NCBI RefSeq assembly: GCF_019468565.1
Contig: NZ_CP080521.1
Span: 9,052,001-9,116,000 of the forward strand
Origin: Pseudonocardia sp. DSM 110487
GTDB taxonomy: Bacteria > Actinomycetota > Actinomycetes > Mycobacteriales > Pseudonocardiaceae
Reading direction: 5' to 3'
DNA length: 64,000 bases
Below are positions 24,123-33,800 of the stretch, piece after piece; within the stretch, counting starts at the first letter, position 1; each line of letters opens with the position of its first letter. The translations under genes and the position numbers were made by a program. The notes beneath the pieces are model-generated. The model was not told where the DNA came from, made no database searches, and saw only the letters and a list, made by a program, of their open reading frames with translations.

Positions 24123-25434
24123 AGGAGCCGGCGGAGGCGGCGACGCCAGGGATCCGGCCGTGCCGGAACGCGTCGACGAAGAGGGCGTGGTCCTCCCGCA
24201 CCCGCGCGGCGTAGTCGTGGGCGAACTCCACCACCCACGACACGAAGTCCTCCTCCCGTCCCGCGACGACGCGGGCGATCGCCTCCTCGGTCTGGAACGG
24301 CACGAGCGAGTGGTCGGCGTCGGAGTCGGCCACGCAGTGGACCTTCGCCGTGGCCCGGCCGAGGTAGTCCACGACAGGGGCGATCTCGGCCGGCTCCGTG
24401 AGCTCCGACCAGTCCAGGTCCGCCTCGTACGGCGACACCTCGCTGACCACGAACCCGACGCCGTCCAGGTCCGTCCACCCCAGCAGCGGGTCGGCGTGGG
24501 CCTGCAGCGCCCGCTGCGACACCGCGGTGCGGTGACCGTGGTGCTGGAAGGCCCCCGCGATCGCCGGGTCGGCCACCACCCGCGAGGGCGCCGCGACGTT
24601 GCCCTGCTTCATCGACAGCACCACGTCGTTGTCCAGCGCCTGGTTGTAGCCCTCGATCAGCACGGTGTAGGCGGGGAGCCCCGCGCTGCCGATACCGAAG
24701 CCGGAGCGCCCCGCCACGTCCTTCACGGTGTACGCGACACCGCGCAGCCGCTTCGTCGCCGGGATCGTGCTCAGGTAGCGCTCGAACGCGCCCGTCACCA
24801 CAGCCCGCTCCGCCTCGTCGAGCCGGCGCAGGCCCGGCACAGCGCGCAGCACCCGGTCGAAGCCCTCGGCCTCGGTGATGGCGTCGAGCAGCCCGACCCG
24901 GGTGCGCAGCTTCGCCAGCTGCAGCACCTGGTGGACCGCGCCTTCCGTGGTGTCGAGCCGCAGCGAGAAGCCGCGGTCGTCGGTCTGGTCGACGAACCAC
25001 CGCACCTGGTCGAGGTAGCCCTGCACGTACCGCTCGACGAGACGGGAGATGTCGGTGTCCGAGATCGCCTTTCGCCAGCCCAGTAGCGCCATGCTCGCGG
25101 CGAACCGAGTGATGTCCCATGTGAAGTGCCCGACGTACGCCTCGTCGAAGTCGTTCACGTCGAAGATCAGCACCCCGTCGCCGTCCATGTAGGTGCCGAA
25201 GTTCTCCGCGTGCAGGTCGCCCTGGATCCAGATCCGGCTCGTCCGCTCGTCGGCCCACGGATCGTCCCGCTCCGCGACGTCGGCGTAGAACAGACAGGCG
25301 CTGCCGCGGTAGAACGCGAACGGATCTGCCGCCATCTTTCGGAACTTCGTCCGGAATGCGGCGGGATCGGCGGTCATGAGGTCGGCGAAGGCCTCGACCA
25401 GCGTGTCGACGATCCGTTCCGAGCGGTCGGTCAT
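24121..25434 (-). CDS. DUF2252 family protein
   Basis: A 437-aa protein of the DUF2252 family. RIWIQGDLHAENFGTYMDGDG and LIFDVNDFDEAYVGHFTWDITRFAAS resemble the catalytic loop (GDxHxxN) and metal-binding loop (DFD) of aminoglycoside-phosphotransferase-like kinases. VSMKQGNVAAPSR and GRATAKVHCVADSD are further family blocks. Function is unknown; a kinase-like activity is plausible. ATG 25434 was chosen because it follows the CMD-gene stop by 7 bases and matches family length. The stop lies inside the end of the inverted-repeat element, so the last codons are bordered by repeat DNA. Confidence 0.85.
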   Translation of the reverse strand: MTDRSERIVDTLVEAFADLMTADPAAFRTKFRKMAADPFAFYRGSACLFYADVAERDDPWADERTSRIWIQGDLHAENFGTYMDGDGVLIFDVNDFDEAYVGHFTWDITRFAASMALLGWRKAISDTDISRLVERYVQGYLDQVRWFVDQTDDRGFSLRLDTTEGAVHQVLQLAKLRTRVGLLDAITEAEGFDRVLRAVPGLRRLDEAERAVVTGAFERYLSTIPATKRLRGVAYTVKDVAGRSGFGIGSAGLPAYTVLIEGYNQALDNDVVLSMKQGNVAAPSRVVADPAIAGAFQHHGHRTAVSQRALQAHADPLLGWTDLDGVGFVVSEVSPYEADLDWSELTEPAEIAPVVDYLGRATAKVHCVADSDADHSLVPFQTEEAIARVVAGREEDFVSWVVEFAHDYAARVREDHALFVDAFRHGRIPGVAASAGS

Positions 25435-25441
25435 TCCCCGA

Positions 25442-26023
25442 TCATGCCGGGAATGCGACGGTCGCGGCGCCGTCCGGAAGCGGCACCCGCAGCACGCGCA
25501 TCTGCATCGCGAGGAGCGAGTAGTAGCCGACGAGAGTGGTGAGCTCGACCGCACAGGCCTCGCCGAGCGTGCCCACGGCGCCCGCCCATGCGTCGTCGTC
25601 GACGTCGCCGCGCTCCAGCAGCTGGGAGACGACGGAGGCGGCAGCGCGCTCCGCCGGGTCGTCCGGCTCGACGGGGCCGCCGGTGCGGACCGCCTCCAGG
25701 AGTGCCGCCGGCAGCCCGGCGGCGGCCGCGAGCGGGGCGTGCGCGTACCACTCGAAGTCCGAGCGGTGATGGGCGGCCACCTGCAGCGTCGCGAGCTCGC
25801 GGACCCGCTCGGGCAGCACGCTGCCGTACCGCAGCGCCGCACCCACCGCCTGCAGGGCTGCGCCGGACCGCGGGGCGCGCAGCATCGCGTCGAACGGGCC
25901 TTGTAGACCGCCGTCGGGGTACCGGCCGACCCGGCCGGGTGGATCGGCGAGCGCGTCGTACACCGCACGCTGATCGGGATCGAGTTCCTCGGGGCGCAGC
26001 GGGCGCAGCCGTCGCTCGGTCAT
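25442..26023 (-). CDS. Carboxymuconolactone-decarboxylase-fold protein
   Basis: A 193-aa all-helical protein of the CMD/AhpD superfamily: ERVRELATLQVAAHHRSDFEWYAHAPLAAAAGLP contains the E..W..H pattern of the family. The CxxC of AhpD-type peroxidase partners is absent, so it is closer to the decarboxylase-like group. Start ATG 26023. It lies 2 bases after the DUF3017 stop and 7 bases before DUF2252, within the folD transcript. Confidence 0.85.
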   Translation of the reverse strand: MTERRLRPLRPEELDPDQRAVYDALADPPGRVGRYPDGGLQGPFDAMLRAPRSGAALQAVGAALRYGSVLPERVRELATLQVAAHHRSDFEWYAHAPLAAAAGLPAALLEAVRTGGPVEPDDPAERAAASVVSQLLERGDVDDDAWAGAVGTLGEACAVELTTLVGYYSLLAMQMRVLRVPLPDGAATVAFPA

Positions 26024-26025
26024 GC

Positions 26026-26316
26026 TCACCCGCCGTTCAGCAGGCTCGCTGTGATCGTCATGGCCAGCACGGCGATCACCGTGCCCAGGCCTCCGTAGCA
26101 GAGCACGTCGATCGGGCGGCTCCGGATCGCGAGCAGCCCGACCCGGTCGGTCGGCAGCAGCAGCCGCAACACCGCCGCCACGATCAGGGCACCGCCGAGC
26201 AGCACCGCCCCCTCCCGCCAGTGCTGGGTGAGCGTCCTGACCATGCCCGTACCCGCGATGAGCAGCACGAACGTCATCGGCACGTACACCGGAACGCGGG
26301 AGCGGAGCTCGGTCAT
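26026..26316 (-). CDS. DUF3017 family small membrane protein
   Basis: A 96-aa protein with three hydrophobic segments (about 10-28, 36-54 and 70-92). It matches the DUF3017 family, found next to folD in many actinobacteria (recalled). The ATG at 26316 overlaps the folD stop (ATGA), so it is co-translated with folD. Function unknown. Confidence 0.85.
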   Translation of the reverse strand: MTELRSRVPVYVPMTFVLLIAGTGMVRTLTQHWREGAVLLGGALIVAAVLRLLLPTDRVGLLAIRSRPIDVLCYGGLGTVIAVLAMTITASLLNGG

Positions 26317-27173
26317 GACCGCTCACCCACCGCCCGCTCGGCTGCCTCGACCACGTTCGTCAGCAGCATCGCCCGCGTCATCGGCCCGACACCGCCCGGC
26401 ATCGGCGCGAGCAGCCCGGCCACCTCGGCCACCTCGGGTGCGACGTCCCCGACCAGCCCGGCTTCCGTGCGCGTGACGCCGACGTCGAGGACGGTGGCCC
26501 CAGGCCGCACCATGTCGGCGGTGATCAGCCCCGGCACGCCGGCCGCGGCGACCACGATGTCGGCGCGGCGCACCTCGGCTGCGAGGTCCTTCGTGCCGGT
26601 GTGGCACAGCGTCACGGTGGCGTTCTCGGAGCGTCGGGTGAGCAGCAGCCCGAGCGGCCTGCCGACCGTGACCCCACGGCCGACAACCGTGACGCGGGCG
26701 CCGTTCAGATCAACGCCGTAGCGGCGGCAGAGCTCGACGATCCCGCGCGGCGTGCACGGAAGCGGCCCCGGCTCGCCGAGCACGAGGCGCCCGAGGCTCA
26801 CCGGGGCGAGCCCGTCGGCGTCCTTCACCGGGTCGATCCGTCCCAGCGCCGCACCGGCGTCGAGCCCCTTCGGCAGCGGCAGCTGCACGATGAACCCGGT
26901 GCAGGCCGGGTCGGCGTTCAGCTCGTCGACGGCCCGCTCGACGTCGGCCTGCGTGGCGTCGGCCGGCAGCTCCCGCTGGATCGAGGTGATGCCGACCTTG
27001 GCGCAGTCGCGGTGCTTGCCCCGCACGTACGAGTGCGAACCCGGATCGTCGCCGACGAGGAGCGTGCCAAGTCCCGGTGTCACGCCGTTCGCCTGCAGCT
27101 TCTCGACGCGCCCCGCCAGCTCGCCGAGCAGCTCCTGCAGCGTGGCCTTGCCGTCCATCACCGTCGCCGTCAC
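26313..27173 (-). CDS. folD: Bifunctional methylenetetrahydrofolate dehydrogenase/cyclohydrolase
   Basis: Interconverts 5,10-methylene-, methenyl- and 10-formyl-tetrahydrofolate, supplying one-carbon units, for instance to purN and purH in this window. 286 aa, normal. YVRGKHRDCAKVGI holds the YxxxK catalytic pair (Y-V-R-G-K), GFIVQLPLPKGLD the substrate loop, VVGRGVTVGRPLGLLL the NADP site, and PMPGGVGPMTRAML the C-terminal signature. GTG 27173 gives the usual VTATVMDGK start. Confidence 0.96.
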   Translation of the reverse strand: MTATVMDGKATLQELLGELAGRVEKLQANGVTPGLGTLLVGDDPGSHSYVRGKHRDCAKVGITSIQRELPADATQADVERAVDELNADPACTGFIVQLPLPKGLDAGAALGRIDPVKDADGLAPVSLGRLVLGEPGPLPCTPRGIVELCRRYGVDLNGARVTVVGRGVTVGRPLGLLLTRRSENATVTLCHTGTKDLAAEVRRADIVVAAAGVPGLITADMVRPGATVLDVGVTRTEAGLVGDVAPEVAEVAGLLAPMPGGVGPMTRAMLLTNVVEAAERAVGERS

Positions 27174-27275
27174 GCGACCATCCTCCCAGCCCGGCGGGTG
27201 CCGTTCATCGGCCGGTGCGCCGGCAACCGTTCGACAACTGTCGCGGTTCTGCTCGGGCTGTGGTGGCAGGCGGTC

Positions 27276-27307
27276 ACACACCGACATCGGTGCAGAAGTC
27301 GGTGTGT
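27276..27307. terminator. 10-bp stem-loop at the pentapeptide gene end
   Basis: ACACACCGAC (27276-27285) pairs perfectly with GTCGGTGTGT (27298-27307); the 12-base loop is ATCGGTGCAGAA. The right arm touches the stop codon of the leftward pentapeptide gene, 100 bases upstream of folD. Its ACACACC and GAAGTCG words recur in the nested stem at 21287-21362. Called E6 in the findings. Confidence 0.6.
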
Positions 27308-27912
27308 CAGGCGACGCGAAGGCCGTGGGCCGCCGCGAACGCGATGGCCTGCTCGACGTCCACTGATGCCCCTGCCAGCCGCGCCTGCACCAGGCCGTTC
27401 GGGTCGATCCGGGCCCCGCGCAGGTCCGCACCGTCCAAGCGGGCCCGCAACAGTCGCGCCCCGGTGAGGTCGGCGCCCCGCAGGTCCGCGCCGCGCAGGT
27501 CGGCCTCCACCAGGTTCGCCTCGCGCATCCGCAACCCCGACAGGTCTGTATCCCGCAGGTCGGCCCGGCCGAGGGCGGCGAGCGTGAGGTCGCAGTCGGT
27601 GAGGGCGATCGGGCGCAGCCGGGAGTCGACCAGCGACGCGCCCATCAGCGAACAGCCGCGGAACGTCGCGCCGCCGAGCGTGGCCCGCACGATCCGGCAC
27701 GTTCGGAACGCGCCGGCCCGGTGGACCGAATCGCCGAGGTCGGCGCCGGTGAAGTCGCACTCGTCGAACGTGCAGGACTCGGTGACCAGACCCCGCAGGT
27801 CGGCCTCCACGAAGCTGCAGCGCACGAACCGGCGCCGCCGCCACGGCTCGTCCCCTGGGCGCAGCTCCGACAGGTCGAGATCGGTGTACTCGCCATCGTC
27901 CCCCTGATCCAC
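27307..27912 (-). CDS. Pentapeptide-repeat protein
   Basis: A 201-aa protein made largely of tandem A(D/N)LxX repeats, clear at ADLRDTDLSGLRMREANLVEA and ADLRGADLRGADLTGARLLRA, forming a right-handed quadrilateral beta-helix. Members such as MfpA and Qnr mimic DNA and protect gyrase from quinolones; whether this one does is unknown. GTG 27912 is taken as start. Acidic N-terminus DQGDDGEYTDLDLSEL. Separate unit upstream of folD. Confidence 0.85.
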   Translation of the reverse strand: MDQGDDGEYTDLDLSELRPGDEPWRRRRFVRCSFVEADLRGLVTESCTFDECDFTGADLGDSVHRAGAFRTCRIVRATLGGATFRGCSLMGASLVDSRLRPIALTDCDLTLAALGRADLRDTDLSGLRMREANLVEADLRGADLRGADLTGARLLRARLDGADLRGARIDPNGLVQARLAGASVDVEQAIAFAAAHGLRVA

Positions 27913-28009
27913 GTGGACACCCTCCCACGGGTCAGCCTGACCGGCTCCGACGCGGCAGCCTTCTGCCGACAGCTCGCCTCCGACCTGCCGGACGACTGAT
28001 CATCCGCGA

Positions 28010-28951
28010 CTACGGGCACGCGACGACCTGAGCCGCCCACGAGAGCCCACCGCCGAAGCCGAGCAGCAGCGTGGGCGCCCCGGTGGGTACCTCGCCGCGC
28101 TCGACGAGCTTCGCCAGCGCGAGCGGGATCGAGGCCGCCGACGTGTTGCCCGAGTCGACGACGTCCCGAGCCACCACTGCCCGATCGACGCCCAGCTGCC
28201 GCACGATGGCCTCGATGATCCGCAGGTTGGCCTGGTGGGTGACGACCGCGCCGAGGCCGGCCGGATCGACGCCCGCTCGGCGGCAGGCCTCGAGGGCAAC
28301 AGGCGCCATCGAGGTCGTGGCCCAGCGGTAGACCGCCCGCCCGTCCTGGCGGAAGCGCGGGTGCCATCCGCCGTCGATCAGGACCGCGTCGCCGCCCGTC
28401 GGATCCGAACCCCAGACCACCGGACCGATTCCGCTGCCCTCGCCGCCACCGCTCACGACCACCGCGCCCGCGCCGTCGCCGAGGAGGACGCAGGTGGAGC
28501 GGTCCGTCCAGTCGGTGACGTCGCTCATCTTCTCCGCCCCGATGACCAGGGCGTGGCGGGCCGCACCGGCTTGTACGGCGTGGTCGGCCGTTGCCAGGGC
28601 GGTGCTGAAGCCCGCGCACGCGTTGTTGATCTCGAATCCGACGGCGGCCGGGATTCCGAGCCGCCCGGCGACGCGCGTGGCCGTGTTCGGGCAGCGTTCG
28701 ATCGCGGTGCACGTGGCGACGACGACCATGTCGACGTCCTCCGGTGCGAGCCCGGCCGCTGCCAGCGCCTTGTCGGCGGCCGCCGAGGCCATGTCCGTCA
28801 CCGACTCGGTGCGGGCGATCCGCCGCGTGCCGATCCCCGTCCGCTTGCGGATCCAGGCGTCATCGGTGTCGACCATGCGGCCGAGGTCGTCGTTGGTGAG
28901 GACGTGCTCGGGCTGGTGGTGTCCCACGGCGGCGATCCGGGTTCCCGGCAT
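28010..28951 (-). CDS. Beta-ketoacyl-ACP synthase III (FabH-like)
   Basis: A 313-aa condensing enzyme of the thiolase fold. The Cys-His-Asn triad is visible: NNACAGF, THQANLRI and SGNTSAASIP. It would condense an acyl-CoA with malonyl-ACP to start fatty-acid or secondary-metabolite chains. It stands alone rather than in a fab cluster and is divergent from a TetR gene, so it is likely a regulated accessory FabH. ATG 28951 has AAGGAG upstream; TATCTT further up is a plausible -10. Confidence 0.92.
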   Translation of the reverse strand: MPGTRIAAVGHHQPEHVLTNDDLGRMVDTDDAWIRKRTGIGTRRIARTESVTDMASAAADKALAAAGLAPEDVDMVVVATCTAIERCPNTATRVAGRLGIPAAVGFEINNACAGFSTALATADHAVQAGAARHALVIGAEKMSDVTDWTDRSTCVLLGDGAGAVVVSGGGEGSGIGPVVWGSDPTGGDAVLIDGGWHPRFRQDGRAVYRWATTSMAPVALEACRRAGVDPAGLGAVVTHQANLRIIEAIVRQLGVDRAVVARDVVDSGNTSAASIPLALAKLVERGEVPTGAPTLLLGFGGGLSWAAQVVACP

Positions 28952-28976
28952 GAAGGCTCCTTCGACGAAAGATAGC

Positions 28977-28992
28977 GTCCGAACGATCGGAC
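28977..28992. promoter_or_regulatory. Palindromic operator between fabH-like and TetR genes
   Basis: GTCCGA (28977-28982) and TCGGAC (28987-28992) form a perfect 6-bp inverted repeat around ACGA. It lies in the 66-base divergent gap, next to TATCTT (minus strand -10 for the FabH gene) and upstream of TAGGAT (29006-29011), the -10 for the TetR gene. A TetR dimer here could repress both directions. Confidence 0.6.
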
Positions 28993-29017
28993 TCTAAAGC
29001 ATGACTAGGATCGCGTC

Positions 29018-29761
29018 ATGAGCCCGAGGAGGTCGGTGGCCGAAGCCCGCCGCACGCGTGTGGACCTGCTCGAGCGCGGACTCGCCATCGCGTCAGTCGA
29101 CGGCCTGGAGGGGCTCACGATCGGCCGGCTCGCCACCGCGGCCGGGATGAGCAAGTCCGGCGTGCTGGGGCAGTTCGGCAGCAAGGAGAACCTGCAACTG
29201 GCCGTTGTCGACACCGCGGCGACGGTCTTCGCCCGCGAGGTCACGTGGCCGGTGACGCGCAGCACCCTGCCGGGCATGCCACGACTGCTCGCACTGTGCG
29301 CGGCATGGGTGTCCTACCTCGAGCGCGGCGTCTTCCCCGGCGGCTGTTTCTTCACCGCGGTGGCCAGCGAGTTCGACGACCGCGGCGGACCGGTGCGCGA
29401 CGCGGTCGCCGCGCTGAGCGACATGTGGCAGCACGCCCTCCGCCGTCACGTCGTCCGAGCCACCGAGGACGGCGACCTACCCGCGAGCACCGATGTCGAC
29501 CAGGTGGTCTTCGAGCTCACCGGGCAGATGCTCGCGCTGAACCACGCGCTGCGGCTCTCCCGCGACCGGACAGCGGCCGACCGCACCCGCCGAGCCATGA
29601 GCCGCCTGCTCGGCACGCCCCTCCCGTGCACGCTTCGCGCACCAGCAGCGATCAGGGGCGAACGGTCGCAGTCGAATGACGACCGCCTGCTCGTGATCGC
29701 CGAGGCCGGAGCGCACCCGGCGACCACGATCACTCCGGCGGCCGGAAGTATCGGACGGTGA
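29018..29761 (+). CDS. TetR-family transcriptional regulator
   Basis: A 247-aa regulator; the HTH covers about residues 15-60 (LTIGRLATAAGMSKSGVLGQFGSKENLQ). LERGVFPGGCFFTAVASEFDDR-GG is typical of a TetR subgroup with a TetR_C-type domain. TAGGAT (29006-29011) lies exactly 6 bases before the ATG and there is no Shine-Dalgarno, so the mRNA is probably leaderless. Likely controls the divergent FabH. The 3' end overlaps the convergent GNAT gene by 32 bases. Confidence 0.87.
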   Translation: MSPRRSVAEARRTRVDLLERGLAIASVDGLEGLTIGRLATAAGMSKSGVLGQFGSKENLQLAVVDTAATVFAREVTWPVTRSTLPGMPRLLALCAAWVSYLERGVFPGGCFFTAVASEFDDRGGPVRDAVAALSDMWQHALRRHVVRATEDGDLPASTDVDQVVFELTGQMLALNHALRLSRDRTAADRTRRAMSRLLGTPLPCTLRAPAAIRGERSQSNDDRLLVIAEAGAHPATTITPAAGSIGR

Positions 29762-30230
29762 CCGGATGGCCCTCCGGCGTCGTCCAGTCGACCGTCGCGC
29801 TCGCCGTTTGGCGCCAACCTGCGCGTTCGTAGAGAGAGATGGCCGCATCGCCTCCCGGCCCGACGACGTCAAGGACCAGCGACAGTTCCGACCGGACGGC
29901 CCAGGCCTGGACGTGGGCGAGTAGCCGCTCACCGACGCCCTGCCGCCGTGCCGTCGGCGTCACGAACAGGCGCTTCACCGTGGCGAGCGGCTGACCGTGG
30001 GACGGGAGCCCATCCGGAACGTCGCCGCCCGCGACGAGCACGACGTGTCCGACGATCGCACTCGATCGCTCGGCGATCCATGCTTCGAGCAGGTTCGACG
30101 GGCTCAGCCACTTCGCGGGGTCTTCGGGCCAGAAGATCGGATAGTGGCCGGCTTGGTGAACCTCGGCGAGCGCCTCGATGCATCGAGGCACATCGGCCGC
30201 CACCCGGTTCCTGATCATCACGCCGGTCAC
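29730..30230 (-). CDS. GNAT-family N-acetyltransferase
   Basis: A 166-aa acetyl-CoA-dependent acyltransferase. The acetyl-CoA site is VKRLFVTPTARRQGVGERLLAHVQAWA (motif A, R/Q-x-x-G-x-G) and ISLYERAGWRQ is motif B. Substrate unknown. GTG 30230 is chosen because it overlaps the upstream stop (GTGA) with GGGAG just before it; ATG 30218 is the alternative. Converges with and overlaps the TetR 3' end by 32 bases, so antisense reading at the ends is likely. Confidence 0.8.
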   Translation of the reverse strand: MTGVMIRNRVAADVPRCIEALAEVHQAGHYPIFWPEDPAKWLSPSNLLEAWIAERSSAIVGHVVLVAGGDVPDGLPSHGQPLATVKRLFVTPTARRQGVGERLLAHVQAWAVRSELSLVLDVVGPGGDAAISLYERAGWRQTASATVDWTTPEGHPVTVRYFRPPE

Positions 30231-30733
30231 AGCGCTCCCGCCCACGGCGCGAGGTCGAGGCCGGGGTAGCGGAGCGCCGTCCCGGCCAGCGTCTCGGCCG
30301 TCCAGAGCGGGTGGCCGGGCGGCGGGAAGCCGAACAGGGCCAGCTGGTGGGGCGTGGCCCGCTCGACGAACCGGTACCAGGCCGGGTCGTGGCTGCGATC
30401 CGGCCAGCCCTGCCGCTGTGCCCATTCGGCCGCGGCGGTGCGGAAGCTCAGCTGCATCGTGAACCTCGCGCCACCCGGTCGGGTCAGCGCCGTGCCCCGG
30501 TGCAGAGTGTCCGGCGTGAACGCCACGACCGTTCCGGCAGGACCCGCGGCGGATACCTCGGCGTCGTAGAGGCCCGGGCGGCCGGCCGTCGCGACGAACC
30601 GATCGCCGCCGCGGCCGGTGTCGGCGCGCGGGTGCCAGTTGGGCAGGGGCGACAGGTCGGCTGCGGACAGGTAGCTCGGCAGGACGACGAATCCGTCCGT
30701 GCGCCAGGTCTGCTTCGCGTCGACGAGCCGCAT
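30227..30733 (-). CDS. Shortened PhyH-like protein, probably internally deleted
   Basis: A 168-aa protein that starts like a PhyH dioxygenase (WRTDGFVVLPSYLSAADL) and ends like one (PAGTVVAFTPDTLHRGTALTRP, FTMQLSFR), but the usual central region is absent: YLSAADL runs directly into SPLPNWHPRADTG. Family members are typically 250-300 aa, so roughly 100 or more residues are missing in frame, including the HxD iron ligands. The distal His and Arg remain. It is probably inactive or has a changed role. The GNAT gene overlaps its stop. Confidence 0.72.
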   Translation of the reverse strand: MRLVDAKQTWRTDGFVVLPSYLSAADLSPLPNWHPRADTGRGGDRFVATAGRPGLYDAEVSAAGPAGTVVAFTPDTLHRGTALTRPGGARFTMQLSFRTAAAEWAQRQGWPDRSHDPAWYRFVERATPHQLALFGFPPPGHPLWTAETLAGTALRYPGLDLAPWAGAL

Positions 30734-30863
30734 GAACGGATCGTCCCGGGCCGGCCGGCGCCGAGCACCCGATTTCTCGTCGGATCAAACCGATGCGATC
30801 GAGATGGCACCCAGCGCGAATCGGACAAGATCGAACAGCGCTGGCAGCCACCTCGCGTCCGAG

Positions 30864-33800
30864 TCACCGGAAGTCGCGCGACTTCACCGGCACCGTGAGC
30901 GCCAGCTTCTGCAGCCGGTCGGCCACCAGGTTGAGCACGCCCTCGGGGCTGCGCTCCAACCGCCCGCGCACGAGCAGCGCCGTGCTGCTGACCGCCACCG
31001 TGCGGTAGCGCGCCCACAGCCCCTCCGAGCAGGTGACGTTGAGCATGCCGCCCTCGTCCTCGAGGTTGAGGAAGGTGACGCCGCGGGCCGTGGCCGGGCG
31101 CTGCCGGTGGGTGACGAGCCCGCCGACCAGCACCCGTGGCATCGCGTGCTCCGGGTCGCCGGGCGGGACGGTGCGGCCGATCGCGTCCAGCGCGTCGATC
31201 CGGACGGCGCCGAGTGCGTCGAGCTTCCCGCGCAGGTGCTGCATCGGGTGGGTGCCTGGCGAGACGCCGGTGGCCCAGATGTCGGCCGCGGTGAGCTCGA
31301 CGTCGGTGAGCCCTGGCAGGGCGGGCGCCTCCAGCCCGACGGCCGTGCCGGGCAGCTGCTCGGGCCGTACGGCCGCGACCACCCCGGCCGCCCACAGCGC
31401 CGAGCGGCGGTCGATGCCGAAGCTGCCGAACGCGCCGGCGGTGGCCAGCGCCTCGGCCTGCGGCACGGTGAGCCGGACGCGCCGGGCGAGGTCGGCGAGG
31501 TCGCGGTAGGGCCCGCCCCGGTCGCGCTCCGCGTCGATCTCATCGGCCAGCTCCTGCCCGATGCCGCGCACCTCGGCGAGCCCGAGCCGGATGGCCTGCC
31601 CTCCGGTGGAGAGCGGATCGGGTTGCAGGATCGCTTCGGCCCGGCCGAGGTTGACGTCGGCGCCGCGGGTGAGCACGCCGTGCCGGCGGGCGTCGGCCAC
31701 CAGCGACTGCGGCGAGTAGAAGCCCATCGGCTGCGCGTTGAGCAGCGCAGCGCAGAACGCGGCCGGGTAGTACAGCTTGAACCAGGCGCTGTAGTAGACC
31801 AGCGACGCGAAGCTGATCGCGTGGCTCTCCGGGAAGCCGAAGTTGGCGAACGCGATCATCTTGCGGAAGATCCCGTCCGCCACCTCGCCGGTGATGCCGT
31901 TGGCCGCCATGCCGTCGAAGAAGCGATCACGCAGCCGCTCCATCTTCTCCTCCGAGCGCTTGGCGCCCATCGCGCGCCGCAGCTCGTCGGCGTCGCCGGC
32001 CGAGAACCCGGCGACGTCCACCGCGATCTGCATGAGCTGCTCCTGGAACAGCGGCACGCCCAGCGTCTTGTCCAGCGCGCCCTTGAGCAGCGGATGGTCG
32101 TGCTCCCACTTCTCGAGCTTGTTGCGCCTGCGGATGTAGGGGTGCACCGAGCCGCCCTGGATCGGGCCGGGCCGGATCAGCGCGACCTCGACGACCAGGT
32201 CGTAGAACTCGCGCGGCTTCAGCCGGGGCAGCGTGGCCATCTGCGCCCGCGACTCCACCTGGAACACCCCGACCGAGTCGGCGCGCGCCAGCATCTCGTA
32301 GACGGCGTCGTCGGTGGGCTGCAGCTCGTGCAGCTGGATCTTCTTGCCGTGGTGTTCCTCGACGAGGTCGAGCATCAGGTGCAGGGCGGTGAGCATGCCG
32401 AGCCCGAGCAGGTCGAACTTGACGAGCCCCGCGTACGCGCAGTCGTCCTTGTCCCACTGCACGACGGTGCGGCCGGGCATGCGCGCCCACTCGACGGGCA
32501 CCACCTCCGACACCGGCCGGTCGCAGATGACCATGCCGCCGGAGTGGATGCCGAGGTGGCGCGGGAAGCCGAGCAGCTCGTTGGCCAGGCCGACGACCTG
32601 ATCGGGTATCTCGACGGGCACGTCGGCCACCGGGCCGCCCCAGCGTTCGATCTGCTTGCTCCACGCATCCTGCTGGCCCGGCGAGAACCCGAACGCCTTC
32701 GCCATGTCGCGGACGGCCGAGCGCGGCCGGTAGGTGATCACGTTGGCCACCTGGGCGGCGCACCCGCGCCCGTACTTGGCGTAGACGTACTGGATGACCT
32801 CCTCGCGGCGGCCGGACTCGATGTCGAGGTCGATGTCCGGGTAGCCCTCCCTCGCCGGGGAGAGGAAGCGCTCGAACAGCAGCCCCATCGCCACCGCGTC
32901 GACGTTGGTGATGCCCAGCGCGTAGCAGACGGCGGAGTTGGCCGCCGAGCCGCGACCCTGGCAGAGGATGTCGGCCTTGCGGCAGAACTCGACGATGTCG
33001 TGGACGATCAGGAAGTAGCCGGGGAAGTTCTTCTTCTCGATGATCTCGAACTCGCGCCGGATCGTCTCGACGGCCTCGGGGTGCTCGGCGTGGCTGCCGT
33101 AGCGGACGATCATCCCGCGCCGGATCAGCTCCCACAGCCAGCTCGCCTCGTCGTGGCCCGGCGGGACGTCGAACGGCGGCAGGTCCGGCGCGACGAGGCG
33201 GATCGGGAACGCGCACGCGGTGCCGATCTCCGCGGCACGCGCGACCGCGCCCGGGTAGCGGATGTCGAACCGGGCCGCCATCTCGGTGCCGGAGCGCAGG
33301 TGCGCGGTGCCTGCGGGTGGGAGCCAGCCGTCGGCCTCGTCGAGGCTGCGCCGCGCCCGTACCGCGGCGAGCGCCGTGGCCAGCGGGAACCGGCGCGGGG
33401 TGGCGTAGTGGGCCGCGGTGGTGGCCACCGTGGGCAACCCGGCGTCGAGGGCGAGCTCGGCGAGCACGTCGTTCAGCTCGGTGTCGGTGGGCAAGGCGGC
33501 GTGGGTGAGCTCGACGGCGACGTGGTCGGCCCCGAACCGCTCGACGAGCCTGCGCAGCTCCTTGCCCGCTGCGTCGCGCCCGCCGGCGCGCAACGCCTGC
33601 CGCACGCTGCCCTTGCGGCAGCCGGTGAGCACCACGACCTGGCCCGCGGTGTCGGCCACCACCTCGTCGACGTCGTAGATCGGACGGCCCTTCTCCTGCC
33701 CGCGCAGCTGGGCCGTACTGATCGTGCGGCACAGCGCGCGGTAGCCCTCCGGCCCGCGGGCGAGCAGCAGCAGGTGGCTGCCCTCCGGGTCGGCCACCCC

